A stretch of 64,000 bases of DNA from Prunus persica (taxonomy: Eukaryota; Streptophyta; Magnoliopsida; Rosales; Rosaceae), in assembly GCF_000346465.2 (NCBI RefSeq), contig NC_034010.1, forward strand, positions 6,646,313 through 6,710,312, read 5' to 3'. The translations under genes and the position numbers were made by a program. How positions within the stretch are numbered: the stretch's first letter is position 1; each line of letters starts with the position of its first letter. The notes beneath the pieces are model-generated. The model did not search any database, was not told where the DNA came from, and was given only the letters and a program-made list of their open reading frames with translations. Positions 45,301 through 58,240 of the stretch are shown here, piece by piece.

Positions 45301-48300
45301 CAAATGGAAAATAAAAATTGTGTGCCCTGCGTTCTCTTCTTTATTCTTTCCATAAGCTCTCATGTTTCTATAACTACACAGAGACCCTGCTTATTCTAAC
45401 CAAAGTAAATTTGTACTTCAAATTACCTTTTAATCCATAATCTTAAGAAAATATTTTTTTAAATTATGATTTGCACTCCCATTATTTTCATTCGGATTCT
45501 AGCTTTATATGCATTTTTAACGGTAGATATAATTAAATTGTGTTCGTTTAATACAATTATACCCTGACCTCATTACCAAATTTAAGAAGCATGAAAATTT
45601 CTTCAAATCAAACCCTAAAAAATTACTAAAGCAGAAAATGAACCTCTATTTACAAAAAAACTGAGTTTGAGGGATACCTTGACGGATTCATCATTTGAAT
45701 ACGCCTCTGCCACATCACATAACTTCCCAGTGATATAGGAAGCAGAATATTTTCCATCAGCAGTTCCATATTCCCCCAAAACCCAACAAATGACCTGAGA
45801 TCACAACTAAAATTCAGATATCAACAGGAATATTCTTCCAAAAATTTCTACATAAAGAAAAGAACTGAGAGGACAGAATGTACCTGAAGAAATACAGATG
45901 GAAGCTTTGGCTCACCAAGTATACGCAAATATGACTCCACCTGCACATAAAGAAGTTTATTTCTTTAACATGCAGAAACAGGGAAAGCAAAAAAATGGTT
46001 TAAGACATAGTGCAGAAGCAAGGAATGCACAAAAATGTTGTAAACATACTACTTGAATATAATCCTCAAATGTTACACAAATAGCAGTACTATAAAAAGG
46101 TGAATGCAGCATTATATCTCCTATGCTGAATTTATCAGGGACTGTTGAACTCAATGGCAAAAAGAATGAAAAGCCTTAGCAATTTTGCAACATCAAAATG
46201 TTTTTCATCACAAACAACAAACATAGCAGTAATAAGTAATGCTTCTATTCCCAATGAGGTAAACCAAAACCTTAGAAAAAATCCACCTCTGAGGTCTCAA
46301 ATGTTATATGCATGAAATGGCTTGAGAGTAACTTACATAATTTTATAGCTAACTAGAACAAGTGACACCTGTAAGTTATGTGTCAAATTCTTTGACGTGG
46401 CAACTCATCCTCCTAACATGATATGTCCATGATTTTACCATCAATTGTTGATGGTCTAAGTCAATGGATGGGACTATTTGTGGAGTCCAAAAATTTAAGG
46501 GAGACATTAATCAAAAGTTCAACAGGAACCTTTGAAATCGCACAAAATTTTGGGGGCATGCTATAACATTTTAAACCATATAATAACTGAAATAGCGACT
46601 TTTTAATGACATTGAACAAAACAGTTATAAACATAAGGTGTAAAATTAGAGTTACATACCGCAGATGATCTCAACTGACTATCTGCAGAATCATCATCCT
46701 CTCCAAATCCCTCAGCAATCAACTTCATCAAGTTATGTGCCACCTTGACATTTACCAAATCTCCCGCATGTTCAAACACTTTATTCATGGTCTGCAGAGA
46801 AGGAATATCAGGCATGGATGACATCAGGTGCTTAATAAGCAATAACAAAATACTCCCATGGTAACTAGAATATAAAAGGCAAGATGTATTACTCTTACCT
46901 GGATAAACCATTGATTACTTGGTGCAAATTGCTCCGCAAGCTCCACACATCTAGAAGCTATATATGTTTTGTAATGGTTATCATTAATGCTAATCATGTA
47001 ATCAATCATACGATCCACAATCACTTCAACATTGGAGGACTTGGTCATCTTGTACAATAGTTCAAATGTTTTTCGCTTCAGAGTATCATCTGGGTCCTGC
47101 ATCATGCACATCAAATTTCATCTAAATTAAAAGTTTAAAGCATGATTTGAAACCAATCCATTAAACCCAACAGAATTCTTTCACCTCTAAGCAATCAATG
47201 ACGGCTAGTTGATGTTGCTCTGCTATCTCCGGACTAATCTTTATTAGTCGACCAAGGGCATCGATGCCCATATATTTCAAATTATGACTGTCACTCTGTC
47301 CACCAAATATACAACAAGGTGGTGTTTAACTCTCCAAATAATCTACATGCAGACTATAATTTGCAGAAAATTACACTGAAAAATACAAAAACTTCAAACC
47401 TTCAAAAATCTTGAGATGACTTGAGCAGCCTGTTCTAACAACTTAGGATTTGGATATATGGCAGAAACGCAACAAATACACTCATAAAGTACAGCATTTC
47501 CTATATTACTGGAAGAATCGCACTTCCTAAAAATATCGCCCACTACCATATACATCTTCTCACTTGATTGCTTATCACCATTCCCCAACAATGCCAAGAT
47601 CTTCAACAATCTAATCTGCATTATCAAACTAATTCAGTTACTACATTACGTTACAACAAACAAACAAAGCTCATTATTTCAATTCCTCTATCATGCCAAA
47701 AACTTCCCACATTAATAACAAGCTCAACTTCATTGAAAGTAAGTAAAACCTGAATAAAGGGCGCCGGCAACTGATGGTAATCGTAGGTCTTGGGCAACCT
47801 GCGCTCGGCGACCTGTTTGAGAATGCTGACAAAGCTGACCACCAAATCCTTATAAGAATTCACATCGATTGTAATGAGGTCAAACAACGGGCAGAGCGTG
47901 GCACCCATGACTCCCGGATCGTTATCACAAAGGCGCTTCCTGAAATTGGAGACCAGATGCGAAACAGAAGATGGCGATTTCTGATAAAAGCGGTGAAGCG
48001 CCATGATGGCCTTCTTCCTGACAGCCTCCTTAGGATGGGCGAGGAGGTCCACGACCTGGGGCAAAACGGCAGGCACAGTCTCGTCGTTGATGAGCTTGCA
48101 AACTGCATTGAGGGCGGCACAAACGACAAGGTAATTGTCAGACTTGAGATCCTTCTGGATGGTATTGACGATCAAGATGATCAAATCGTGATCGTCGCTG
48201 AGGAAGAGCGAAACGGCGAGGTAACCGGTGCGTTTAAGCAAGAGATTGTCGTCGTGGGTCATCTTGACGGCGTGGATGTAGGCGAAGGAGCCGTCGTGGC

Positions 48301-48538
48301 CGAGCATTTCGACGTAGACGAGGCGGATGATGTACTCCTTCATCTTGCGCTTGGGGATTTCAGGCTCGGAGAGACGTCGTTTTAGGGTTTCGATCTCGAG
48401 GAGGACGATGCGCTCTTCTTCGGCCTTGGATCGAGCTTCGCCGATAGACTTGACGAGGTCCAGGAACTCCTTGGATTGGCCGAAGCCGCCTTGAGAACCC
48501 ATCGCAAGCTCTCGCCCTATGGTCTTCAGTTGCTCCAT
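39314..48538 (-). CDS. AP4E: AP-4 complex subunit epsilon, complete gene
   Basis: Large subunit of the AP-4 heterotetrameric adaptor, which sorts cargo at the trans-Golgi network without clathrin. Exons on the - strand: 48538-47750, 47615-47400, 47295-47185, 47096-46899, 46791-46660, 45940-45884, 45794-45678, 45131-45054, 42204-42061, 40396-39314. Together they give 974 codons plus stop; the Arabidopsis protein is of similar length. The start MEQLKTIGRELAMGSQGG matches the family start. Exons 1-8 form the alpha-solenoid adaptin trunk (KMKEYIIRLVYVEMLGHD, NDPGVMGATLCPLFDL, DDTLKRKTFELLYKMTKSS, EHAGDLVNVKVAHNLM). The last exon is a Ser/Pro-rich hinge and appendage region with SPEKQKLASSLFGGSS and the terminal DALVRQMGV...NLFKDLLG. 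All nine introns are phase 0 with GT/AG ends. Intron 8 is large and holds the duplication edge and a TIR element. Confidence 0.96.
41662..41908. repeat. Copy-B-specific 250-bp segment in AP4E intron 9
   Basis: Present in copy B only and flanked on both sides by ATTAGAA. It is either an insertion with a 7-bp duplication or a segment deleted from copy A between short direct repeats. No terminal inverted repeats were seen. Confidence 0.6.
43141..43953. mobile_element. Non-autonomous TIR transposon (hAT-like) in AP4E intron 8
   Basis: Begins CTAAGAAGCACGGACACGG and ends CGTATCCGTGCTTCTTAG, so terminal inverted repeats of at least 13 bp are present. It is flanked by the 8-bp duplication CACTAAAT (43133-43140 and 43954-43961). 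Both subterminal regions are packed with GATACG/CGTATC motifs, as expected for transposase-binding arrays. The 813-bp interior has GAA-rich sequence but no transposase. The 8-bp duplication favours hAT; a 9-bp reading (GCACTAAAT) would favour Mutator. Confidence 0.85.
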
Positions 48539-48900
48539 TGCTGCTGATGATTGGTGGAGTTAGGATTTTGCAGTTGCCAATGCGATGGAGATTAGGGTCT
48601 TGAATTTGGGGCATTAATTGGTGAGTAATTGGACTGAGTTCAATTGCATGAAGCAGCAGAAGAGAGAAGAGGAGAGAGAAGAGAGAGAAGAAGAAGAAGG
48701 GGCTTTTAGTTTTGGGTTTTCTCTTCTGTTGTTGCGTGCTGTGTGTAGATCTAATTCTGAAGAGATTGCCATGACTCGCGCGTGTTTTGAAGAGTTACTG
48801 TGGATGGGTGGTGGAAAGTAAAAGGAGAGAGGATAGAGGTGAAAACAAGAATAAACAGTGAATAAAAGGTATCTATGTAATTTTATTTTTGGACGGTATC
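48539..48900 (-). promoter_or_regulatory. AP4E 5' UTR and promoter region
   Basis: Immediately upstream of the AP4E start codon. It contains a GA/GAA-rich run at about 48655-48705 (CT-rich on the coding strand), a common feature of plant leaders. No firm TATA box was assigned. Confidence 0.45.
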
Positions 48901-48942
48901 CATGTAATTGATACGACAAAAAAATCACTTTCCATTACACAT

Positions 48943-49030
48943 AACGAGTATTGGTTGAGTTGGTAACTAATGTTATCTTTGATAATAAGAACTAGGTTCG
49001 AGTCCCATTTTCCCTCCCCATAAACTTTTC
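48943..49030 (+). repeat. tRNA-derived SINE-like relic with pol III A and B boxes
   Basis: TGGTTGAGTTGG at 48952-48963 fits an A box and GGTTCGAGTCC at 48995-49005 is a perfect B box, about 31 bp apart, as in a tRNA gene head. The sequence does not fold as a complete tRNA (no paired acceptor stem seen), so a SINE head or tRNA relic is more likely. Confidence 0.5.
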
Positions 49031-50990
49031 TTTACCGAAAAAACAAGTATATTAAGGCTTATATAAGTAGTATCAAGGATGACTTCTTTCATCATTATAA
49101 TGTCATCCTAGCAAGTAAGGTCGTGAAACTCTTTGTGGCTTGATCTTGATAGATCAAGTTCAACACATTGGTTCAATATATGTATGTTTTTGTTACGGAA
49201 TGAGATGCTATTATGTTTTTTGAATTATTCACAACCCCCCTCAAAGAAATGTTTATGTCTAATTTTTTAGTATTCATTGTAGATGAATTAATTATTTCGA
49301 CTAGATAATTTTATTTTTGTTCTTCTTTAATCCTCTAGAAAATTGTTATTAACTTATTATTATCTTTAGTTGCTTATTTTTTTATTGATTAATTACTTAT
49401 TATCTTAAAGTAACTTTATTTGTGCTCTTATTTAATCTCCAATTTTACTGCTATTTTTTTAAAATATTTTAGTATTTATTGTCCTTGAAAAATTAATCTG
49501 GTCTACATAATTTACATAGTAAATCATTATAAATAAAAGATTGTGACGTGTTTAACTCTCTTTTTATCAATTAGTACACATTTTCTAGGTCACATTGTTT
49601 TCTTATTTTTAACCCATTGATATTTCCGTACCACCGATATTTAACACCGCACTTAGAACTGAGCTTGAGCCTCTATGTCCCTCCTTTTATTTGTAATTTA
49701 GTATTGTTGCATTCCTTTGAAGTTCATTAGGTACAAGACAGGATAACAAATCTTTCTAGTTTCTCTTCTACTTCACACCCATCACCTGAAAATCTCACTA
49801 CCACAACCTTGCAGCCTTTCATCCTTCTTCTTCTTCTTCTTCCTTATCCCATTTCCGTGTTTTTCCCTTCTTATTTCTTTTTTCCTCACTGAACAACAGC
49901 AAATCTTTTTGTATTTTGGGGTCCAAAATTTATCAGAACATTTTGTATATCGTGGTGGTCCTCAATTTATCAAAACTTTCTGAATGGGGTCCGCAATTTG
50001 TCGACACCTTTTGTATTTGGTGGTCCGCAATTTATGCTGAACGTCATCACTTTTGGTTTCCGGCTCAACAAAATACTTTAATGAAGCAGCCCAAGGCGAA
50101 GGCCGAAAAGCTACAAAGGCAAAGCCTGATGCCTGATCCATGAATTTGGATTAACAACATAAGGCCCACATTCCAAATCCACACAATCCTTGGTCTGAAA
50201 GAATGTCCAGACCTAAACACATTTATGACATGTTTATTAATCCGTAATTAGATTAGGAGAAATTTAATTGAGGAAGAGTTGGATTGAAGAGAATTAGATT
50301 CTGGATTCCTATTGAAGTTGTTTATTAAACCATATAAATTGAGAAGAGTTAGATTCTGGATTCCTATTAAAGTTATTTACTAAATCATATGGAATTAGGG
50401 CAGGAGCGGTCCTAAGTACTAAAATGTCCTCGTTGTTTGGTTAATGGCAAATTTGAAAATTTTTAAATTGTGCGAGGATATAATGGGTAAAAAAGATGAA
50501 TTCCTAACGAGTTAGTTCTCCTATAATTATAATACCACCTTCCACCCAAGAATTGGAGGAATTCAATTCCTAATTTTGTGTGGGCCCCACTTACTTATTA
50601 ATTCCTTGATGTAAAGTAAATACAGTAATCCTTTATAAGTGGAATTTAATTCCTGATGAGAATTCCAATTCCTATCCGTATTCTAGCACCATACAATAAT
50701 TTCTCCAACATAGTTGAGCGCAATCGTCAAGCTCAAAACACAACACAACGATGCATCATGTAGTCTTCAATCTCTGAATTGCAACCAGATACTGTCCCTG
50801 AATTATAATTTGTAATATGCTATAAATATTTTCCTAAAAAGATTATTCAATCCCCTACCACATAAATGCCCATATTTCTTTCTTTCCTTTGAATAGCGGG
50901 AAATAATAGGAAAATATCTCCCTAACAAATGGATAGAGTCGCTACAGATGTATTTGGAATATGCTAATAGTATTGCATTTTCATCTCTAT
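49031..50990. other. Intergenic region between AP4E and ZIFL
   Basis: AT-rich and gene-free. About 49910-50040 has degenerate repeats of a TTTGTAT...GG(G/T)GGTCC...AATTTAT(C/G) motif. About 50290-50390 contains a direct repeat of GAGTTRGATTCTGGATTCCTATT (two copies about 47 bp apart). Some of this is probably old transposon sequence; nothing can be named. Confidence 0.5.
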
Positions 50991-53900
50991 CTATTCATGA
51001 CGTAGAGTGAGAAACGGCTTGAATGTCATCAGAACAGCGATTGCCTCTACCACATTCAAGATGAAGAAAATCATCTGGCTACCTGCAAAACGATATGGAA
51101 GTGGTAAACTTTCTAAGCCTTACATTACAAGCTGTAAGTAAATTTGGCTACGTAATTACCAATTTGGTATGAAGGGTCAATTATTTAGAGGAAAAAGCTA
51201 GGCTCCTAAAAGACGAGGAATTCCTCCTCAAATGAACATGTGGCCAAATGGAAATTGACACTTGTCCAAAAAATGAAAAATAATGCACAATTAGGCCACA
51301 TGTTCATTTTAGGAGGAGTTGCGCCTCTTCTTCCAGAAGCCAAGCATAATTCTATTATTATCGGTTTAATTTGAGATGCAAGGTAAAATATGAAATACCA
51401 AACAAATATTGAAGCAATTTGAAAAGGAACTAAATGAAGTCCAACGTATCCACATGCATAATCAATGAATGAAAACATATAATTTTTGGAAGAAAAAAAT
51501 ATAGAAATAAAGAATTTCTTGGAAAACAAATAATAATGAAATTTGAACTCTTTCTTTTCCCTCTTCCATTAACTTTACTTTTTCTTCTTCGGTCAGTTGA
51601 TGACCTAGAAATGGTAAATATCTGATGCTACCGTTCTTCATCTTGTGCATTATATCAGTTTCAGAAAACATGTACTTAGCCTATCATCATCTAAAAACCA
51701 TCTTCCCTTTTCTTTTATTTCTTTCTTTTTTCGTTTCATTTCGATCTAAAATATAAATATACAGAAATATGAACTAACTAAATTGTAATGTAACAATATA
51801 GCTTAGGATATACAAAGAAAGGTCAAAACATCTTGTAAGTGTTTGATTTCTCCTAATTTATTACTCTTTTTGAGCCACCAAGTAATAATAGTAAAAATTT
51901 ATAAAACTGCAACAAATGCCTAAGTGAGCAAAACTATCTAACAAAAATCCAGGATGAAAAGTTTGGTTGAGTATGATACCAGGTAGGATGGCAGCATCCA
52001 GACGTGTTTGAGCCCAAGAAAACCTGTTGAGCCGAAATCATGATTAACATAAGATAAGAATTTTTTTTCTATGTATTACTACAAAATCATGTAATTTAAA
52101 TGTGATGATTTTCAAAGCATAAATCAATGTAAGAAAGTAATGCTGTAAGCTTGTGTTATCTGATTTCTTCAAAATTCATCTGTAGTAATTTTGAAACTAT
52201 ATGAAACGCAAAATCTGTAGTGTTTTTCGTGTAATAATTCAGAAACAAGAAGCATCATATATATAACAAAATCACTTCGGCTCCCAGTTGGAATAAGCTA
52301 AACTTACAGTGCACCACCAGCAGCTGGACCAATTGCCTTGAACAGAGACATTGCCGTCATAGAAATTCCATTCGCGGCACCTCTTTGTCTTTGGTCCTGT
52401 TGTTAAATTATGCTCAAGTTATGGCACATTCTCTAGTTGAAGAGCAAGAATATCATGACTTAGAGAAGGGGAAAAATTTTAAGTAGTTAATTTGAGAATA
52501 AAATTACCACAGCTTTGTTTTGGAGAATGAACATTCCAGTTACAATTGTGATCTGATTGTACAAAAAAACTTCAAAAGTTAGAGCACAAACCATAGAAAG
52601 ACAGCCTTTATCTATATGAAGCACCTTACAATGGAAAAAACCTGAGATGCTTAAGTATCTAGTAACAAAACATAAAAAGTAAACGAAAACAAGATTCTTG
52701 AGCACCCTACTGCACACACAAGTAAGCAGGCTGCACGAAAATCATTTTCGCTTATGTGGTTGTTCAGCCTTGTAGACCCGTAGTTGGCCATTGTCATTGA
52801 CTCTCAAATAACATGGTTTCTTAGAAGCGATATTTGAATCAGCCATGCCTATGTCTACTTAAAGCAAGTGGCATATCTTGTTTTTAAAATTGTAGAAATA
52901 ATTCAGTCAATTGTCAAGATTAGAACATGGTCACCACTAGCAATACAATCAGGACAATTCATATCGGTCCCCTATTTTACTAAATCGGTGAGCTTCTGTA
53001 GAGTAGATATAGTTATTTTTTACTTTCTTCAGTTAAGATGACAAAGTTGTAGTTTGGTTTTGTTTTTTAATGAGATTCTGTATCAAGATGATGGTAGACT
53101 AGTAGTTCACCAAGTCTTTGTAACGCAAGGATGCATGCAAGTGTGTAAGTTGAAATGAGATATAAAGTCATGTCTGCACTTACAGATAAGACATTCTTCA
53201 GCACAGATGCAATATTTAACATCAGGTAGAGGGAGAACCCCGATAACATTGCTATAAACGGGTAACTTGACAGCAGAGGTATTGTGATAATCTGCATATG
53301 AGAATCATGTGCCAAAAAAAAAAAAAAAAAATCAACAAAGGTAAAGAAGGCATAGGTCAGTCGGCATTACGTCGAAAGACATTCATAAAAAAAATGCAGA
53401 AGCTACAACAATGCAAATGGAGCAGAAGCTGAAAAATTACCCCTCCAATGCGAGCAATCATTACAGGACCAAGAAGCCTTTCCACAAACGGGTATAGGGT
53501 GATTTGGAACACAAAAAGACCAAAACCTACAAGTTGATAAAATCGTCAGCGATTATTGAGCATGTGTAGAGTTACTTACACAAATCAGAAATTGAAACTG
53601 TATCAAATACTCTATCCTTGAGTGAACTTAATGTATCATGTATAGTACATGTGGGCGTATCGCGTATGTGTATGTATATGTATGCATAAGAAAGAAGAGG
53701 GCTGCACCCCTGATACCAGTGACAATGTCAGAAAATTTTGAAAAGAGCTGCAGAAACCAAAACTATGAAGTGATAACTCTACTCATATAAATTTAAAATG
53801 GCCAAAAAGATGCCTGGACCTAGAATCTTAGGTGTCATTCATCTTTATTTCTTTGTATCTTGACATGCCTGTTATATGTATAAAAAAAAAAATTGAGTCC

Positions 53901-55138
53901 TTTAAACGATGGAAAGAATAGAAGCAGATGGAAACATCAAATATTACCTGAAATTGCAAGAACTTCACCAACATTCTCAGTTGAAAAGCTCAAACCCCCA
54001 AGCTTTCGAGGACTCACAGCCCATAATGAAAATATCTGATTTTTTGGGCAAAAGAAAAAAGTTTCACTTAATAGCCACTTTGGTAATTAGAGATCAATAA
54101 GAATGGGGACAGGGGAAGAAGAATAAATGAGTAAGTGAAGGAGTAAGAAATGCATTGTACAAAATGTCTTAAACCATTCAAGCACTTTTAATCTACCAAA
54201 ACCAATGAGAAGAACCATTTCAAAGAAAGGGAGCAGAGGAAAAAAACCGATTCTGTGAACAATACTATACTTTTCCAACAGGTAAAAGGTATGAAGTTAC
54301 CTCTGTATAAGCCATGTCATGGAGTGAGTATACACAATAAACAATGATTGCTGACATTAAGGGCCAATTCTTGAAGAGGTTTTCTTTAGGTATCTGTTCT
54401 TCAGTTTTTTGTTTTCCTTCATTTGCAAAAGACCCATAGGATGCAGTTTCTAGAGCTTCAAAAGAATCATCTTGCAATCTAATATTTCCATTGTGCTTGT
54501 GTAAAGTTTCCTGCAACCAACCAGATATAGAAATTTTCTGTTAACACTTAAGAGTTTCAAAAGGTCCTTAATGTACGAATGTGCTAAAGATGACCCAAGT
54601 ATTCAAGGATACATGATTATAATGATAAATTCCTTTCCAAGGATATTGGATTACAAATATTGTTCATTTTGTAACTGCCTTTAGATGTAATGGAGGACTG
54701 TAAGGGCGGCCTGCATTCTGAATTTCATGGAGGTTAAGTGATGACAAAGTAGGGTTGAGAAGGTACAAAAACAACCATGAGAAAAAAAATACATAGGTCA
54801 ATATTTAACATTTCAAAAGAGATTCAACAACATAAAGGAATATACTAAGATATGTACCGGAAGCCAGAAAGAAGCAATGCATACTCCAAATGCAAAAACC
54901 GATATACATAGGCAAGGCAAGAAGTACGGAAACCTACATCAAAGTTTCAGATTTTAGAACATCATGGTGCAACAAAGAAATAATTAGAAAAATTCTGAAA
55001 TTTGACAATCTCACTGCAGCATACTTAAATCAACTGGCCAAACTTACCTCCCAAATATGGAGTTTTGGGAAAATATATTTGGATACTTGTCTGCTGGCTG
55101 CATAAAACATTGTAAAGAAACATTTGATTAAACAAAAG

Positions 55139-55189
<51 letters not shown>

Positions 55190-58100
55190 AGCAAGAAAAA
55201 AAATATACTAAAATCATCTTCTACCTCATGATTTTCATTAATCTGTACTATTTAATTTAACCTACTCTTTCAAGAACCAACCTTCGAAAACCCCAACCCC
55301 TGTACTAATTCAGAACAGAATATGTTGCTTTGTTGCTAATGTGTGTTAAAGTTAAGTCTAATAGTATGCAAACTGGGAATAACTGTTCAAATCCCTGTAG
55401 GTGTCAATTTCAAGAACTTCATTTGTTTCTTGTTAGTTATATGGACAGTCCTTAGAATTAATTCCAGATCTTAGTCCACCTCATGCTTGCTCAAAGCCTT
55501 AAAATTAATTCCTAAGTGTCGGTGACGCCCTCATGCTTGCTATCTCCTCTACACTCATTTCATGCTCTTAGGTACCATCTCACACCTTCTCCAGAGGTGG
55601 GAGTTTCATTTCTCAAGTTTTGGCTTTCTCAAGGTTCTGTCAGCAGAAAACAAACCAAAACAGAAATTAGGCTACATGGATTTTAGAGTGTTTTCCAACA
55701 CTAATGTGCTGAGATTCTTGGAGAAGTTTCGTTTTAATCTTCTTTACGCTTCTTAAGTTAAATAACTCTGTTTGTTCTGTGGTATAAGCTTGTAACGAGT
55801 GATGATTCTATTTTTGGTTAATACGCCTCAAACTTCTAAAAGCATATCCTCTTTATCAAATTCAAGATTCCATGGTTCTGCTACCCGAGTCATTGTTTTA
55901 AAAGGTGGAATTAAAACAGGTTCAGTTGTGATTTGTATTCATTTATGTTTCTGAATCCTTTTCTCAAAATCTGAAACTGATGTGATTTGTGGACTGTACA
56001 TGTATTTTTGCTATTTTTCTTTCATTGTTCCATACAGCAGATGTTATTACTATTGAATTGAATCAGTTGTACATATGTAATTTTGATTGTGACCATGTTA
56101 GCATGTGAGCATTTAACCCGAAACCAATTGGCAATCGGTGGAGAGGCCTGAGATCTTTTTAAACTACTAATGCAAAGCTTCCTTTTCTGATGTAGGATAA
56201 TACTTTCCACAGTAAACAACTTCTTAAACGGATTTCATCATGGAATATGTTTAGTACAAAACAAGTGAACCAAAATTTGTACACACGGAAGGACATATTA
56301 AACAATTAGCAAGACAAATACACATTCATCGAGAGAGTCTCTGAAGTGTAGTTCCTAGAATAGAAGTACAAGAAGTAGAATTACCTGGGCCAGGAAGCCT
56401 CCCAAAGCTGGGCCAATGATCAATCCGATACCCCAGGCCACACTAACCTGAAAACAGATTATAAATCTCAAATGATGTAGTAAACTTATAAGAAGTTGTA
56501 GAAGACAAGAGGACAATGTGAGCTTACTGTTGACATGCCTAAAGCTTGGTGTTCTTCTCGAAAGGCTTCACTTGCGTATGCCTGGTCATGCAGTTAAATC
56601 ATATATGTAAAGTAAACTTGACTTGACATACATGGTTAATAATCATATATGGAACAATATGATACCTTTATTGGTCCAAGTAAACCATTCAAACATCCAA
56701 GAAGAAAGCGTGTAGAAATGGCCATCCAAAAATTTACACTGAGTCCAAATAGAGTGTTGAAAATAACCCTGAGCCAATAATTATTCAAAATCATTTATAA
56801 ATATGTTGAAGCAAACAGAAAACCTTCATTGCCGAAGTATGAAACTGAAACTCAATTGCAGAATAGAAGTTACTAACACTGCAGCAATCCCTATTATTAT
56901 GACAGGTTTACGACCGTAGCGATCAGCCACCACTCCCCAAAAAATTGATGTCAAAACTCTGCCAATCATAAATGAAGCCCCTTCACAATATAACGAAGTT
57001 TGTAAAGAACACTTGCCAAGAAACTAAAATGTGATGAATAACTAAATTTATCTCTAAGAAAGGTAAGAACTGACTCACCTACATAACCCGCATAGTAGCC
57101 AATGTCTTCCTCTCTTTTAGCAATTTGCAAATCCCTGATCTGCAAAGAATAGTTAATCCAACTTCTCTATTGGAATCTTGAAATATCAAGTAGAACTCAA
57201 AGGGCGAAAGCAGGACAACAAGTGAACAAAGGGAAGACACTTTTTTATTGTCTTACAGAACATTTTTTTAGAAATACAAGTAAAGTAACAACACTCTTGA
57301 GAAAGTATACTCACCATAAAGTAAAGAAATGGAAAGAGAGACGATATCGGCAGCGCTGAAAATTACCACAGAACAACAGAACGGGGTTAAAACATTTGAA
57401 GTAGATTAGAAGACATAGCAAAGTACAAAATCATAAAAAATCTGACAGTGCTACAGTATACCAACTTTACAAAGCAACTATTCTACATAGGAGATATAAA
57501 TAATTCATAGAAATGACAAACCAATTAAAGTATAAGAACAGATCATGATTCCGCATACAAGTTTCAAGCTACCCTCTTATATGGTAACATATGAACAATT
57601 GATTGCCCTGAATCAATCAAATTCCAAAAAGTCTTGTATGAAGTATTGAATCTATAGTTCATTAGAAAACCGCAGATAAAAAAATAAAAAAAAATAAAAA
57701 ACCAGGTTTCTTTAATTTCAAATTCTGCAGTAACTCATTGTAAAACCGCAGATATATTCTTGGCAGCAATCTGAATGCATCAGGCACTTAAAACACAACA
57801 TATTCCTGATTTCTTTTTAAGTTTTTAATCTACGAACATCAATTCTAAGATTAGTTTCTTCTATGAAACACTGAAACTACTTTCAAATAATGTGGTGAAC
57901 TTTCTGAGCACCCGTATTTTCGTAATCGAAACTCCCACAAATCAATGAGTTATAACCTCATCATACGTACATGCCACAGCATGCAGAAGAACAACAATGG
58001 AAGTGAAACACAACACCATGAACAAGAATCTGACAACCCAATTGGATTCTGCTCAAGAACAACATTATATTATATAAAATGACAGAAGGGCTTACCAGCT

Positions 58101-58240
58101 GAAAGAACAACAAGCCATACAGCGACAAGCATTTTAATGGGCAACCCTCTTTGCAACTCTTTACGCTGTTCAACCTTACAGCCAGGGCAATTCTCATAGT
58201 AAACCTTCTTCAGCAGCGCCTCTCTGCTCTCCTCAGCCAT
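50991..58240 (-). CDS. ZIFL1: ZIFL1-type major facilitator superfamily transporter, complete gene
   Basis: Proton-coupled MFS transporter of the ZINC-INDUCED FACILITATOR-LIKE family; relatives act at tonoplast or plasma membrane in zinc and potassium handling and auxin transport. Seventeen exons on the - strand: 58240-58096, 57355-57315, 57139-57079, 56980-56878, 56768-56666, 56581-56528, 56447-56385, 55097-55048, 54933-54858, 54510-54301, 54035-53948, 53526-53441, 53291-53184, 52552-52508, 52396-52308, 52023-51980, 51082-50991. They join in frame to 485 residues, normal for the family. Seen: N-terminal CPGCKVEQ (family Cys motif), the MFS loop signature [25 protein letters not shown], the His-containing PETLHKHN loop, a variable acidic central loop in exon 10, and QRGAANG near the C-terminus. 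Hydrophobic stretches fit 12 membrane segments. All introns are GT/AG. Which ZIFL paralogue and which substrate are not determinable. Confidence 0.94.
51197..51345. mobile_element. Foldback MITE in the last ZIFL intron
   Basis: Two arms of about 45-50 bp are imperfect inverted repeats: GCTAGGCTCCTAAAAGACGA at left, its partner ending CCAGAAGCCAAGC at right, and the inner parts share ATGAACATGTGGCC in inverse orientation. The loop is about 50 bp. A target duplication was not identified. It lies within the intron between exons 16 and 17. Confidence 0.75.
55141..55189. repeat. (GA)n microsatellite
   Basis: GA run of about 48 bp in the intron between ZIFL exons 7 and 8. Confidence 0.95.

Noticed and set aside
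47774..48385. A 203-codon open frame on the + strand
   Set aside because: It lies exactly antisense to AP4E exon 1, and its product has no recognisable family features.
48943..49030. Functional tRNA gene
   Set aside because: A and B boxes are present, but no paired acceptor stem or anticodon arm of a complete tRNA could be seen.
54711..54725. GGGCGGCCTG as a hAT end in a ZIFL intron
   Set aside because: An isolated 10-bp match without an inverted partner or target duplication.
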